From: an uncultured Collinsella sp.
GTDB lineage: Bacteria > Actinomycetota > Coriobacteriia > Coriobacteriales > Coriobacteriaceae
Length of the DNA stretch: 61,367 bases
Assembly: GCA_959605475.1 (NCBI GenBank)
Contig: CAUHFS010000004.1
Coordinates: 1-61,367, forward strand
Direction of reading: 5' to 3'
This document shows, piece after piece, positions 42,266 to 51,006 of this stretch; the stretch's first letter is position 1, and each line of letters opens with the position of its first letter. The position numbers and the translations under genes were made by a program. The notes beneath the pieces were generated by a model. That model did not search any database. It was not told where the DNA came from and worked only from the letters and a program-made list of their open reading frames with translations.

Positions 42266-43561
42266 ATGGATAAACGGATGGTTCCCAGAAATCGATATCT
42301 CGAGAAGTTAATCGCCTTCCGTGACACGGATGTCATCAAGGTCGTAACGGGTATGCGCCGTTGTGGCAAATCGACGCTTCTGGACATGATGCGCAAACAT
42401 CTGGAGGATAACGGCGTTCCATCCGAATGTCTTTTGACCTTTAAGATGGAGTCATTTGAGCTGGAGGGCGTGCGTGATTGGCGAGAGCTTTACCGCCACG
42501 TGGACGGCCTAATGCCTGCGGGCAAGAGGTGCTATCTCTTCTTCGACGAGCTTCAGGAGGTTGCCGGATGGGAGAAGGCGATTAACGCACTTCGTGTCGA
42601 CCGGGACTGCGATATATATGTTACGGGTTCGAATGCTTTTCTCCTCTCGTCAGAGATCGCGACCTTAATCTCGGGCAGGTATGTCGAGATTCGGATGCAC
42701 CCGCTCGCTTTTTCGGAATATGTCGACTTTCTTGGTCCGACTGACGTCACGAATAGGCTCGCTGTTTTTGGTCGGGAGGATATTGTTGCACTCGACGATC
42801 TTCTTGACCGATATCTGACGTTTGGAGGCCTGCCGTTTCTCGCTGCTTCAAAGCTACCGGAGCAGGAAATGAAGGACTATATCTGGAGCACGTACCAAAC
42901 AATCGTCGGGCGCGACATTTTGGCTCGCGAGGCGCGTCGGGGTAGACGGTCGGTGACGAGCAGGAGTGTGCTCGACCGCGTCACTTCCTACTTGGCTGAT
43001 AACATTTCAAACCCGACATCAATTAATAAGATCGTTGGAACGCTGGCAGAGAACGGGGCGAAATCCTCGCACGGCGTCGTGGACACTTGTGTGTCCGCCC
43101 TTGAGGAGACCTATATCTTTTCGCACGCGCGCCGATTTGATATTAAGGGTCGGGACATTTTGAAGACCGGCGGCAAGTTTTACATTGAGGATCTGGGACT
43201 TCGAGCCTTCTTGGATGGGTATCGCGGCAGCGACAGCGGACGTGTTCTCGAAAATGCCGTTTACAATCGCCTTGTCTATGACGGATACCAGGTCTTCACG
43301 GGTCATCTTCGAGATGCCGAAATCGACTTTGTTGCGATAGGCGACGGCTCGGATCGTAAGTTTATTCAGGTCACAGAGTCGATTGACGAGGAGGCGACGC
43401 GTAAGCGCGAGCTGCGTCCATTTGAGCTCAGGTCGCTCGAGAAGATTACCGGCGGTTACGAGAAGATCGTCGTCGTTCGTCAGGGGAGCCATCCGACCGA
43501 CATCGACGGCATCAAAATCGTTTCTGCAGTCGATTTCTTAATGGGTAGGCTTGGGGCTTAG
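42266..43561 (+). CDS. AAA-family ATPase with DUF4143 domain
   Basis: 431 residues. Walker A TGMRRCGKSTLLD (Lys35), Walker B CYLFFDELQEV, sensor-like YVTGSNAFLLSSE, and LSGRYVEIRMHPLAFSEY typical of the AAA_14 family. The C-terminal DUF4143 domain (about 195-431) has a nuclease-like core (ENAVYNRLVYDGYQVFTGHLRDAEIDFVA), similar to PD-(D/E)XK folds. These proteins are common in gut bacteria and accessory regions; function unknown, sometimes linked to mobile elements. ATG 42266 is preferred to a GTG at 42236 because the latter lies inside dyad 2. Confidence 0.85.
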   Translation: MDKRMVPRNRYLEKLIAFRDTDVIKVVTGMRRCGKSTLLDMMRKHLEDNGVPSECLLTFKMESFELEGVRDWRELYRHVDGLMPAGKRCYLFFDELQEVAGWEKAINALRVDRDCDIYVTGSNAFLLSSEIATLISGRYVEIRMHPLAFSEYVDFLGPTDVTNRLAVFGREDIVALDDLLDRYLTFGGLPFLAASKLPEQEMKDYIWSTYQTIVGRDILAREARRGRRSVTSRSVLDRVTSYLADNISNPTSINKIVGTLAENGAKSSHGVVDTCVSALEETYIFSHARRFDIKGRDILKTGGKFYIEDLGLRAFLDGYRGSDSGRVLENAVYNRLVYDGYQVFTGHLRDAEIDFVAIGDGSDRKFIQVTESIDEEATRKRELRPFELRSLEKITGGYEKIVVVRQGSHPTDIDGIKIVSAVDFLMGRLGA

Positions 43562-43847
43562 GGCGTTTGGAGCGCGTCTGTTTCCTATGCCTAGCGACAT
43601 TGCCACAGCTCGTGACGCCGCCGGCTTCTTCCTTTCCGTCGGGCGGCACCAACTCAGCTGATCCGTTGGGGATGGAGGAAAGCGGACCATTTTCGGCGCG
43701 CCGCAGGTGATACGAATCCTGCGGCGCGCTGTTATTTGAGCGAGGGCTTTCAGCTGTGTCCGCGTGGCGTGGGACACTTAACCTGCCGTCCTGCTCTGCC
43801 GCGACGGCACGTACCTGAACAACGACCCTCTAAGGAGCTCGAAATCG
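43562..43847. other. Intergenic region with a strong hairpin
   Basis: No gene. GCGCGCCGCAGG (43696-43707) and CCTGCGGCGCGC (43718-43729) form a perfect 12-bp stem followed by TGTTATTT, a plausible terminator of the ATPase gene. A second dyad, TGTGTCC/GGGACAC (43755-43761 and 43771-43777), lies downstream. GC content returns to the host level here. Confidence 0.6.
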
Positions 43848-44087
43848 ATGAGTGACAACACCAAGCATCTCGCAAAGAAATGCGTCAAGGACGCGGGGCC
43901 GTGTCTCACGCTGTGCCTTGCCGGTGCAGCGGTCGCGCTGCTGGCTGTTTTGGGGCCATTTGACGTGCTTCGAAGCGCCAGCTCTCTACACGTTTGCATG
44001 GCTCTTGCCGGCGCCATGATGACCGGCGGCGTGCTCGATCTAGCTTTTTGGGTGTTTGACCCGTTTGGATGGAAGAACGAAGGGTAA
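43848..44087 (+). CDS. Small membrane protein, unknown
   Basis: 79 residues with two predicted transmembrane helices (LTLCLAGAAVALLAVLGPF and VCMALAGAMMTGGVLDLAFW) and a basic, Lys-rich N-terminus. The RBS AAGGAGC is 11 nt upstream of the ATG. No family recognised. It lies 40 bp upstream of two metallophosphoesterase genes and may be in their operon. Confidence 0.65.
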   Translation: MSDNTKHLAKKCVKDAGPCLTLCLAGAAVALLAVLGPFDVLRSASSLHVCMALAGAMMTGGVLDLAFWVFDPFGWKNEG

Positions 44088-44127
44088 GCCCTAAGGGATG
44101 GATGCCCCGCAGCGTTAGGAGGTCCCC

Positions 44128-44766
44128 GTGATCTGGTTTACCAGCGATACACACTTTGGACACGAGAACATGCTGCGTCTCGCCGACAGGCCTTGGTCGA
44201 CTGGTGCGCAGATGAACGACGCCATGGTCGCCAACATTAATAGCAAGGTCGCTTTGGACGACGAGCTTTATATTCTGGGCGACTTCAGCTTTAAGATGAC
44301 GGTGCAAGACGCCTACGAGCTGCGTAAGAGCATTGCATGCAAGCACGTCCATCTGCTGCCTGGCAACCACGACAAAGACTGGACGCAGCCTGCGGTGGCG
44401 GATGCTTTTATCGTCGAGCCGCCCATTTGTGTGCTCAAGATCGACCGCCAAAAAATCGTGCTGAGCCACTATCCCATGGTCGACTGGCAAGGCATGTCGC
44501 ACGGCGGCTGGCATCTTCACGGACATATCCACAGCTGCGGCGGCGCGTACAACACGTTCAACCTTAGGCAGGGGCTGCTGCGCTATGACGTGGGCGTGGA
44601 CGCCAACGGCTACGCCCCGGTGAGCCTGGAGGAGCTCAAGTCGTGGTTTGCGCAGGTCGACGAGCCGGCGTGTTGCGTTAAATGGCCGTGGTGGGTCAAC
44701 GCCACGGGCGACGAGCAGATCGAGCACGATCTCGAAGCCTATAAGAGGGAAGTGGTGATCCGATGA
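44128..44766 (+). CDS. Metallophosphoesterase A
   Basis: 212 residues of the calcineurin-like family: SDTHFGHENM, LGDFSF, LPGNHDKDW, LSHYPM and GHIHSCGG are the metal ligands in order. The form resembles phage- and bacterial-type phosphoesterases of the MPP_superfamily without added domains. The GTG start has an AGGAGG RBS seven bases upstream. It overlaps the next phosphoesterase by four bases (ATGA). Substrate unknown. Confidence 0.85.
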   Translation: MIWFTSDTHFGHENMLRLADRPWSTGAQMNDAMVANINSKVALDDELYILGDFSFKMTVQDAYELRKSIACKHVHLLPGNHDKDWTQPAVADAFIVEPPICVLKIDRQKIVLSHYPMVDWQGMSHGGWHLHGHIHSCGGAYNTFNLRQGLLRYDVGVDANGYAPVSLEELKSWFAQVDEPACCVKWPWWVNATGDEQIEHDLEAYKREVVIR

Positions 44767-45488
44767 CGGTTTATGTGACGGGTGATGTCCACGGTGGCAT
44801 CGACATGCAAAAGCTCCGCGACTGGGAGCTTGGGGATAGTCTGACGAGCGACGACTATCTGATTATCGCGGGAGACTTTGGCTTTCCGTGGGATTTTTCT
44901 GCCGAGGAATGCGCCGATATCGCCTGGCTGGAGTCGCGCCCCTATACCGTGCTGTTCGTCGACGGCAACCACGAACGCTACGACCATTGGGCGGAGCGCC
45001 CCCTGGAGTTGTGGCACGGTGGACTGACGCAACGCCTGTCGGACACCTCGCCTATACGGCGCCTGACGCGCGGCGAGGTTTTTGAGCTCGGTGGGTCGAC
45101 GATCTTTACCATGGGCGGCGCCACGAGTGTGGACAAGGAATACCGCATCCCGTATTCCAGCTGGTGGCCGCAGGAGCTGCCGGGCGAGCGCAACTTTGAG
45201 GAGGCGCGGGCAAAGCTCGATAGCGTGGGCTGGAAGGTCGACTACGTGATCACCCACACCTGCTCCACGCGCATGCTCTCGCCCACGCTCTATCCGGCAC
45301 CTGGCTGGAATTATCCAGCTGTCGATCGGCTTACGGCATTTTTCGACGAGCTGGAAGATCGCTTGGACTACAAGCGCTGGTACTACGGGCATTTTCATCG
45401 GGATGCCAACCCGGCCGAGCGCCACACCGTGCTCTACGACTGCATCGTTCGCCTGGGCGGCGAGCTCCAGCCCTGGGACGTTGCGTAG
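44763..45488 (+). CDS. Metallophosphoesterase B
   Basis: 241 residues with the same motif order: TGDVHGGIDM, AGDFGFPW, VDGNHERYD, THTCSTRM and GHFHRD. Only distantly similar to gene A, with which it overlaps ATGA-style, so the pair is likely made together. This is the fourth metallophosphoesterase of the window (others at 20579 and 30430). Natural substrate not readable. Confidence 0.85.
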   Translation: MTVYVTGDVHGGIDMQKLRDWELGDSLTSDDYLIIAGDFGFPWDFSAEECADIAWLESRPYTVLFVDGNHERYDHWAERPLELWHGGLTQRLSDTSPIRRLTRGEVFELGGSTIFTMGGATSVDKEYRIPYSSWWPQELPGERNFEEARAKLDSVGWKVDYVITHTCSTRMLSPTLYPAPGWNYPAVDRLTAFFDELEDRLDYKRWYYGHFHRDANPAERHTVLYDCIVRLGGELQPWDVA

Positions 45489-45515
45489 GGGCAGGCATAG
45501 CGAGCTCTTCGTATG

Positions 45516-45578
45516 ATGCCTTGGGTAGTTACCCTACATTTTGGCAATAGTCATTATCTGTAGGGTAACTTAAGGCAT
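45516..45578. repeat. 20-bp inverted repeat between metallophosphoesterase B and the toxin gene
   Basis: The left arm (45516-45538) and right arm TGTAGGGTAACTTAAGGCAT (45559-45578) are reverse complements apart from three extra bases on the left. The 20-nt loop is A/T-rich. It lies between convergent genes and could terminate both, though it lacks a U-run. Confidence 0.65.
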
Positions 45579-45609
45579 ACTGGGAGCTGGAGGAGATGCT
45601 GCTGGCGGT

Positions 45610-46083
45610 CTAGAGTTTCAACGCCATTCGGTTGGTGCCGGGTAGGGCTGCAAAGCCGAAATGCGCATAGAACGCTGCCGCCTCATCATCTACTGGATCG
45701 ACAACCAAAGCTCGCGCTCCCGCTAGGGCAGAAATTTTCAAGGCGTTTTCGATGGCATCTTTGAGCAACGATGCTCCCAGACCAAGCCCCTTGAATTTCT
45801 CATCAACCCCCATCATTCCAAGCAACACTGCGGGAACTTGGGAGGGGGAGTTCCGAACGAACCATCCTCCGTCAACATTTTCGCGAGCTACGGAGTGCGT
45901 ACATAGCGTATAGAACCCGGCGACTGCGCCGTCGTAATACGATGCGTATATAACCGCCGACCCTCTTCTTCGCGCCGAGGCTGATCTGTTTTTAGCCCAT
46001 CCGTCTACAAGGGTATTACCGCAGTGGAAAGCCTCGATGCCTTGACCAACGGGGAGTTGAACGGGCTTGGTAAACGTGCTCAT
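45610..46083 (-). CDS. GNAT-family toxin, TacT-like
   Basis: 157-residue GCN5-type acetyltransferase. The acetyl-CoA binding region VPAVLLGMMGVDEKFKGLGLGASLLKDA is intact; the family R/Q-x-x-G-x-G/A is K-GLGLG here. TacT-type toxins acetylate aminoacyl-tRNA and stop translation. It sits downstream of a DUF1778 antitoxin with a four-base ATGA overlap, the standard arrangement. ATG 46083 is preferred to TTG 46089. Confidence 0.85.
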   Translation of the reverse strand: MSTFTKPVQLPVGQGIEAFHCGNTLVDGWAKNRSASARRRGSAVIYASYYDGAVAGFYTLCTHSVARENVDGGWFVRNSPSQVPAVLLGMMGVDEKFKGLGLGASLLKDAIENALKISALAGARALVVDPVDDEAAAFYAHFGFAALPGTNRMALKL

Positions 46084-46346
46084 TCCCAAATCGCTTTACG
46101 GTCGAGCAACGCTTTTGCGGCTTGGGGCATGGCTGAGTCGAGCATTTCGCAAAATGCATCAAAACCATCAGGAGAAAGATAGGTTGTTGACGCCTCGGCG
46201 ATGTCACGTGCGGAGCTCTCGTCAAGGTGAGCCGTGGCCCATTGGGTGAGAGTTTGCCCGCGCAAGGCCGCGGCGCGCTCGTAAGTAAGGCGTTGACGCT
46301 CGGTCAGCCTTAGATCCATACGGCGCTGTTTCTCAATCGTTGGCAT
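46080..46346 (-). CDS. DUF1778 (TacA-like) ribbon-helix-helix antitoxin
   Basis: 88 residues. The N-terminal ribbon-helix-helix (RRMDLRLTERQRLTYERAAALRGQTLTQW) binds the operator; the C-terminus (FCEMLDSAMPQAAKALLDRKAIWE) is the helix that neutralises the GNAT toxin. The AAAGGAGG RBS is strong, as expected for an antitoxin made in excess. It should autoregulate through the palindrome at 46369-46389. Confidence 0.88.
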   Translation of the reverse strand: MPTIEKQRRMDLRLTERQRLTYERAAALRGQTLTQWATAHLDESSARDIAEASTTYLSPDGFDAFCEMLDSAMPQAAKALLDRKAIWE

Positions 46347-46368
46347 GGTAAAACCTCCTTTGCATCAT

Positions 46369-46389
46369 TGTACGGAACTATTCCGTACA
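46369..46389 (-). promoter_or_regulatory. Operator palindrome of the TacA/TacT pair
   Basis: TGTACGGAA-cta-TTCCGTACA is a perfect 9-bp dyad centred 33 bp upstream of the antitoxin ATG. It is the likely binding site of the ribbon-helix-helix antitoxin. Confidence 0.8.
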
Positions 46390-46417
46390 TAACAAGATAC
46401 AGAATTACGCACTCGTC

Positions 46418-46427
46418 GGGGGGGGGG
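46418..46427 (+). repeat. Homopolymeric G tract (10 G)
   Basis: Ten consecutive G between the gluQ 3' end and the toxin-antitoxin promoter. It may change length by slippage, but lies in no gene. Confidence 0.8.
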
Positions 46428-46451
46428 TAGTGAAGGGGGCAGGGCGTTTGA

Positions 46452-47456
46452 CTACTCGGCCGTTACGGTGATGTTCTCGCGGTGCGCGCGGATGACGTCC
46501 CAGCTAAAGTGCTCGACCAGCCGCTCGGCAGAGCGCGGCGTGGTGTCCGGCGCGATGCCCGTTTGCCCGGCGAGCCAGCCCAGCAGCGCTTCGGGCGTGC
46601 CAAAGCGGGCGCGGAGTTCGCCCAGGTCCAGATCGCGGTCTCGTTTGGAAAGGCGGCGGCCGTCCGGTGCCATGAGCAGCGGAATATGTGCGTAGTGCGG
46701 CGTGGGCAGTCCCAACAGGTGCTGCAGATAGATCTGGCGCGGCGTGGACCCCAGCAGGTCGCATCCGCGCACGACCTCGGTGACGCCCATGGCAGCGTCG
46801 TCGACCACCACGGCTAGCTGATAGGCAAACACGCCGTCGCTGCGGCGCACCAAAAAGTCGCCGCACTCGGTGGCGAGTGCTTCGCATTGGGCGCCGTACG
46901 TGCGATCCACAAATTCGATCACGTCGTCTGCGAGGTCGTCGACGGTGGGCACGCGCAGACGTGTGGCCGGGGCGCGCAGGGCGCTGCGGCGGGCCACCTC
47001 CTCGGCCGAAAGACTTCGGCAGGCGCCACGGTAGATGGGCGTGCCGTCGCTCGCGTGCGGTGCACTCGCGGCGTGGAGCTCGGCGCGTGTGCAAAAGCAG
47101 GGATAGGTGAGGCCGGCGTCTTTCAGCCGGCGCAAGGCGCTCTCGTACAGGTCTAGGCGGTCGTGCTGGTAGTAGGGGCCTTCGTCCCACTCCAGCCCCA
47201 GCCAGGCCAGGTCGTCAATCAATTGGGCGGCAAGTTCCGGGCGCTTGCAGCGATCGTCCAGGTCCTCAATGCGTAACACGATGCTGCCGCCCTGGCTGCG
47301 GGCCGAAAGCCATGCGCACAGGCAGCTGAACACGTTGCCCAGGTGCATACGGCCCGAGGGCGACGGGGCGAAGCGCCCCACGACGGGCGCGGGAGCGGCC
47401 GGCGTCGTTGGCGCGTCGGCGGCGGTTGTTGCTATGTTGCGTGCGTTGATGTCCAT
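46452..47456 (-). CDS. gluQ: Glutamyl-Q tRNA(Asp) synthetase
   Basis: 334-residue short GluRS paralogue that glutamylates queuosine in tRNA-Asp. The HIGH-like motif is FAPSPSGRMHLGN (29-41), KMSKS-like is LSKRDRDLDL, and the zinc cysteines are in YPCFCTRAEL and YRGACRSL. It lacks the anticodon-binding domain of GluRS, as expected. ATG 47456 is preferred; the ORF extends upstream without an RBS. Queuosine synthesis genes are not in the window. Confidence 0.9.
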   Translation of the reverse strand: MDINARNIATTAADAPTTPAAPAPVVGRFAPSPSGRMHLGNVFSCLCAWLSARSQGGSIVLRIEDLDDRCKRPELAAQLIDDLAWLGLEWDEGPYYQHDRLDLYESALRRLKDAGLTYPCFCTRAELHAASAPHASDGTPIYRGACRSLSAEEVARRSALRAPATRLRVPTVDDLADDVIEFVDRTYGAQCEALATECGDFLVRRSDGVFAYQLAVVVDDAAMGVTEVVRGCDLLGSTPRQIYLQHLLGLPTPHYAHIPLLMAPDGRRLSKRDRDLDLGELRARFGTPEALLGWLAGQTGIAPDTTPRSAERLVEHFSWDVIRAHRENITVTAE

Positions 47457-47965
47457 GCGGACGAGTATAGCGCGGGGCGTGGTGGGGGAGACGCTGCCGT
47501 GGCCTGCAAGTTGCTGAGGCCACACGTTGCGCGTGCCGGACCACCGGCTCGGCGCCTTAATCGTCGTCAATCAATCTAGCCCTCAAACGACGGAAACCCC
47601 GGCAGCTCTTCGCAACTGCCGGGGTTTCCGCGGAAAAGGGGGACATGATCCTCAAGCGGACGGCAAAGGGGCAAACCGTTTTCGCTCAACTGCTTTATGC
47701 CCCTCAACTGGCGGCTCAATCAGCGCATGCCGCGCCCACACAAAGCCGCTACACCTGTGATGGAGCTATGAAGTGGTATCTATTGCCGGAGCGGGCTATG
47801 CCAAGGAGTGTCCCAGATTGCCGGCAGATAAGGAACGTCCCCAGGTGCCGGCGGCGGGCGTGACTTTTGTCCCGTTTTGACGCTCCGCTGACCTAGATGT
47901 TCGTCACATGAACTCGCAAACGTGGGACAATGACGCTACTGGTACCACAGACAAAGGATGTGCCT
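47457..47965. other. 509-bp intergenic region with two hairpins
   Basis: No gene. CGGAAACCCCGGCAG (47591-47605) and CTGCCGGGGTTTCCG (47616-47630) form a perfect 15-bp stem. On the minus strand the repeat at 47820-47852 is a GGGAC-loop hairpin. A further GGGAC word lies at 47640. No promoter is convincing for the DUF2207 gene. Confidence 0.6.
47820..47852 (-). repeat. GGGAC-loop hairpin (minus orientation)
   Basis: GCCGGCA (47820-47826) and TGCCGGC (47846-47852) form a 7-bp stem. On the minus strand the loop reads CCTGGGGACGTTCCTTATC, a member of the GGGAC-N-TTA family. Confidence 0.75.
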
Positions 47966-49912
47966 ATGAACGCCCCCGTTGCCCAGCCCTGTCGGCAGCG
48001 CCGCCTGTTTGCGCGGTTCGCTTCCGTCTGCGCACTCGTCGCGCTTGCGTTGTTGCTGCTGCCTGCCGTCGCGCACGCCGACGGCTACTCCATGAGCCAA
48101 ACCTATATCGGTGCCACGGTTGTGGCCGATGGCTCGCTGACCGTTGTCGAGGGACGCCAGTTCGATTTCGACGATGACATTAACGGCGTGTATTGGGATA
48201 TCAATACAGGCTCTAACCAGCAAGGCGGCTCGGTGGTCGTCAATGTGCTGAGCGTCGAGGAAGACGACACTGCGTTTAACAAGGTCGACAGCGCAAATAA
48301 AGGCGACGACGGCGTTTACACGGTGGAACAGTCCGACGACGGCGTAAAGATTAAGGTGTTCAGCCCTCACGAGAGCGGCGACAGCGCAATCTACTACGTG
48401 AGCTACACCATGACCGGTGCGGTTATGAACTGGGCCGATACCGCCGAGCTCTACTGGAAGTTCGTGGGTGACGGCTGGTCTGCGGACTCCGATGACGTCG
48501 AGATGGAAGTCTACTTTGCAAATGCCGCTGCCGGGACGGCTGCCGTCAAGGGCGATAACTTCCGCGCATGGGGCCACGGCCCGCTGACGGGCGACGTGTC
48601 GCTCGATGCGGACGAGCCCATGGTCACCTATACCATTCCCTGCGTGCATGAGGGCGAATTCGCCGAGGCACGCATCGCCTTCCCCAGCGACTGGGTGCCG
48701 CAGCTTGCCGTCTCGGGCGAAAAGCGCATGTCGACGATTCTGAGCGAAGAGAAGGAATGGGCCGACGAGGCCAACGCTCGCCGCGCTCACGCTCGCATGA
48801 TTGCCAATGCGCTTGCCGTGCTAAGTGTTGTCGCGGCGGTGGCCTTTACCGGCACAATCGTTGTGCTCAAGCTGCGCCGCCGCAAGCCCAAGCCGCTTTT
48901 CCAGGACGAATATTTCCGCGATGTGCCTTCGGCCGACCATCCCGCCGTGCTTTCGGCCCTCATGAGCTGGAACGAGGTGCCCGATCAGGCATATATCGCC
49001 ACGCTTATGAAGCTTACCGACGACCGCGTGATCAAGCTGGAAGAAGCGACCGAGACCAAGAAGAAGGGTCTGCTCCGTCGCGAAAAAGAGGAGCAGACGT
49101 ATCGCATCACAGTGACCGACGAGGCCTGGAAGGCTGCCAAGAAGGACGGCATCGATCGCGATGTGCTCAAGGTCTTCTTCGCCGGCGTTAAGCCCGATAA
49201 GGACGGAGTCCGTTCGCGCACGTTTAGCGAGCTGGAGGAGTACGCTAGCGAGCGCACCACATCTGTTGGCGACAAGCTCGAGGACTATCAGAGCACGGTT
49301 AAGGGCAAGCTGGAGGCGCGCGAGTTTATCGCATCGGATGGCACCATCGCCCTGGTTGCCGGCTTGGTTCTCGGCATCATCATCGTCTTTGGCATTCTGG
49401 GCTCTCTGATCTATACCGACTTTGCGGATGCCAATGTCGGCGCCGCTATGATCTCGATCCCCGTCACGATCGTGGGCTTTGTCCTGAGCTGCACCTTCCG
49501 TCGCTACACGCCGGAGGGCGCCGAGGTGGCGGCTCGCTGCAAGGCGCTCAAGCATTGGCTCGAGGACTTTACGCGCCTGAAGGAGGCCGTCCCCAGCGAC
49601 CTGATCTTGTGGAACAAGCTGCTGGTGATGGGCGTTGCCCTGGGCGTTTCGAAAGAAGTGCTGCGACAGCTGGCCGAGGCCGTGCCTGCGGATTTGCGCA
49701 ACAGCGACGATTTCTACGACAACTACCCCTGCTACTGGTGGTATTACCATCACTACGGCAACGAGTCTCCGCTCGATTCGTTCAACGATGTGTATCACGA
49801 GACCATCCGCGAGCTGGCTTCGAGTTCCGATAGCTCGAGCGGCGGCAGCGGTGGCGGCTTTTCCGGTGGCGGCGGTGGCGGCGTCGGCGGAGGCGGCGGC
49901 GGAACGTTCTAG
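47966..49912 (+). CDS. DUF2207 membrane protein
   Basis: 648 residues. Signal peptide with cleavage after AHA (36-38), an extracytoplasmic beta-rich domain (to about 285) typical of DUF2207, a transmembrane helix (NALAVLSVVAAVAFTGTIVVL), a cytoplasmic helical part, two more helices near 465-520 and a Ser/Gly-only C-terminal tail (GGSGGGFSGGGGGG). ATG 47966 with AAAGGA is preferred to an upstream start at 47930. DUF2207 proteins are common in Actinobacteria and Firmicutes; the function is unknown. Confidence 0.85.
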   Translation: MNAPVAQPCRQRRLFARFASVCALVALALLLLPAVAHADGYSMSQTYIGATVVADGSLTVVEGRQFDFDDDINGVYWDINTGSNQQGGSVVVNVLSVEEDDTAFNKVDSANKGDDGVYTVEQSDDGVKIKVFSPHESGDSAIYYVSYTMTGAVMNWADTAELYWKFVGDGWSADSDDVEMEVYFANAAAGTAAVKGDNFRAWGHGPLTGDVSLDADEPMVTYTIPCVHEGEFAEARIAFPSDWVPQLAVSGEKRMSTILSEEKEWADEANARRAHARMIANALAVLSVVAAVAFTGTIVVLKLRRRKPKPLFQDEYFRDVPSADHPAVLSALMSWNEVPDQAYIATLMKLTDDRVIKLEEATETKKKGLLRREKEEQTYRITVTDEAWKAAKKDGIDRDVLKVFFAGVKPDKDGVRSRTFSELEEYASERTTSVGDKLEDYQSTVKGKLEAREFIASDGTIALVAGLVLGIIIVFGILGSLIYTDFADANVGAAMISIPVTIVGFVLSCTFRRYTPEGAEVAARCKALKHWLEDFTRLKEAVPSDLILWNKLLVMGVALGVSKEVLRQLAEAVPADLRNSDDFYDNYPCYWWYYHHYGNESPLDSFNDVYHETIRELASSSDSSSGGSGGGFSGGGGGGVGGGGGGTF

Positions 49913-50040
49913 CGAGCGCTTGCTTTGGGGTGGATCTTTCTGGGCGGTTGCCAGGGAAGATTCATCCCATTTTTGTGCATCGAAACGGGTCAAACTTTCC
50001 GCTGAGGACCTTCGCGCAAGGGGCAGTGGACAAAAAATGC

Positions 50041-50240
50041 CAAATATGAGTACTGTTGCTGCGTTGGTCACATATGTTTGCACATAATAATGGGCTCCTA
50101 ATGAGAGTACTTCTCGTTAGGAGCTCATTTTATTGAACATTTGGGGAGTTACGTCAGCTCGTGCAGCTGGTCGTCATGCCTATAAGCATCAAAAATGCCC
50201 CGAATCGCTGCTACTAAAAAGGTAACAGTACTCATATTTG
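50041..50240. repeat. 200-bp element bounded by a perfect 17-bp inverted repeat
   Basis: CAAATATGAGTACTGTT (50041-50057) and AACAGTACTCATATTTG (50224-50240) are exact reverse complements, 166 bp apart. The interior has a -10-like CATAATAAT (50082 region) and a terminator hairpin, but no ORF. Inverton, MITE or looping operator pair are all possible. Confidence 0.75.
50094..50133 (+). terminator. Terminator hairpin inside the 200-bp element
   Basis: GCTCCTAATGAG (50094-50105) pairs with CTCGTTAGGAGC (50113-50124, one G-U pair), followed by TCATTTTATT. Confidence 0.75.
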
Positions 50241-50281
50241 ATGTATTTTGACCACGGCTATCTACAAACCCCCTAGGCCAC

Positions 50282-50347
50282 TCATTAGGGACAGACTTAA
50301 ATGACTAGTTGTTGGGGATCAGTCATTGGGGACGTTCTTAAATGACT
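50282..50347 (+). repeat. Two tandem GGGAC-loop hairpins
   Basis: Copy d: TCATT (50282-50286)/AATGA (50300-50304) around AGGGACAGACTTA. Copy c: AGTCATT (50321-50327)/AATGACT (50341-50347) around GGGGACGTTCTTA. Both are followed by AGG or AGT. The loop and the ATGACTAG tail match the copy at 14591 after hisE. Confidence 0.8.
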
Positions 50348-50364
50348 AGGTGTGGCTGCTTGGG

Positions 50365-51006
50365 CTAGGCTGTTAGGTCGAGTTCGTAGAGAAAGCTTTC
50401 ACGCGGCATGTCGTGACGACGCTCTTCGCGGTTGGCGCGGTGCGTGGCCGTGCGCTTAAAGCCGTGCAGCTCGTAGAACTTCCACGAGCAGTTAGAGTCG
50501 GTGTACAAGTGTGCCCTTGTCGCCCCGCGCGAGGACAGGTACGAGACCGCGGCATCGAGCAAAACCGAGCCAACGCCCAGGCCGTGGACATCGGGATCGA
50601 CGGCGAGCAGCGTGACTTCGTTGTCGTGCGGCAACGGGCTGCTCTCGAGCAGGCGGTTGTTGGTTCGGATGGTTGCACGCACAAACGAGAGATACTCGGC
50701 GCAGGCATCAGGCTCCAGTTCACGCATCTGCGATAGCAGCGCGCGTTCGGTATCCATCCAATGTTCCTTAACGGTGGCGCCGGAGCTCTGTCCCGCACGC
50801 ACGAGCGAAATGCCACGCGCCTGACCGTCGATTACGGCAACCTGCGAAAACGTCGACGACGAAAGGCAGTAGGCGAGGTCGCACGCGGCCTCGAGGCGGT
50901 TGTACTCATCGTTATCCGAATTGTTATGCCAAAGCTGCTGCAGAATCAGCGCGATGGCGTCGAAGTCTTCGGTATCAAACGGTCGGTAGAGAGCCCGCGA
51001 GACCAT
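50365..51006 (-). CDS. GNAT-family N-acetyltransferase
   Basis: 213 residues. The acetyl-CoA site VDPDVHGLGVGSVLLDAAVSYL with the Q/R-x-x-G-x-G/A motif (H-G-L-G-V-G here) and HLYTDSNCSWKFYELHGFKRT at the end are typical of GNAT enzymes acting on small molecules or peptides. The substrate is unknown. It ends into the repeat-rich region and starts at ATG 51006 with GAAAGAGG before it. Confidence 0.85.
   Translation of the reverse strand: MVSRALYRPFDTEDFDAIALILQQLWHNNSDNDEYNRLEAACDLAYCLSSSTFSQVAVIDGQARGISLVRAGQSSGATVKEHWMDTERALLSQMRELEPDACAEYLSFVRATIRTNNRLLESSPLPHDNEVTLLAVDPDVHGLGVGSVLLDAAVSYLSSRGATRAHLYTDSNCSWKFYELHGFKRTATHRANREERRHDMPRESFLYELDLTA

Larger units (their letters stand above)
49913..50364. 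other. 452-bp region between convergent genes, rich in repeats
   Basis: No gene. It holds the 200-bp inverted-repeat element (50041-50240), a terminator inside it and two GGGAC-loop hairpins (50282-50347), which are listed separately. Both flanking genes end into this region. Confidence 0.7.
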
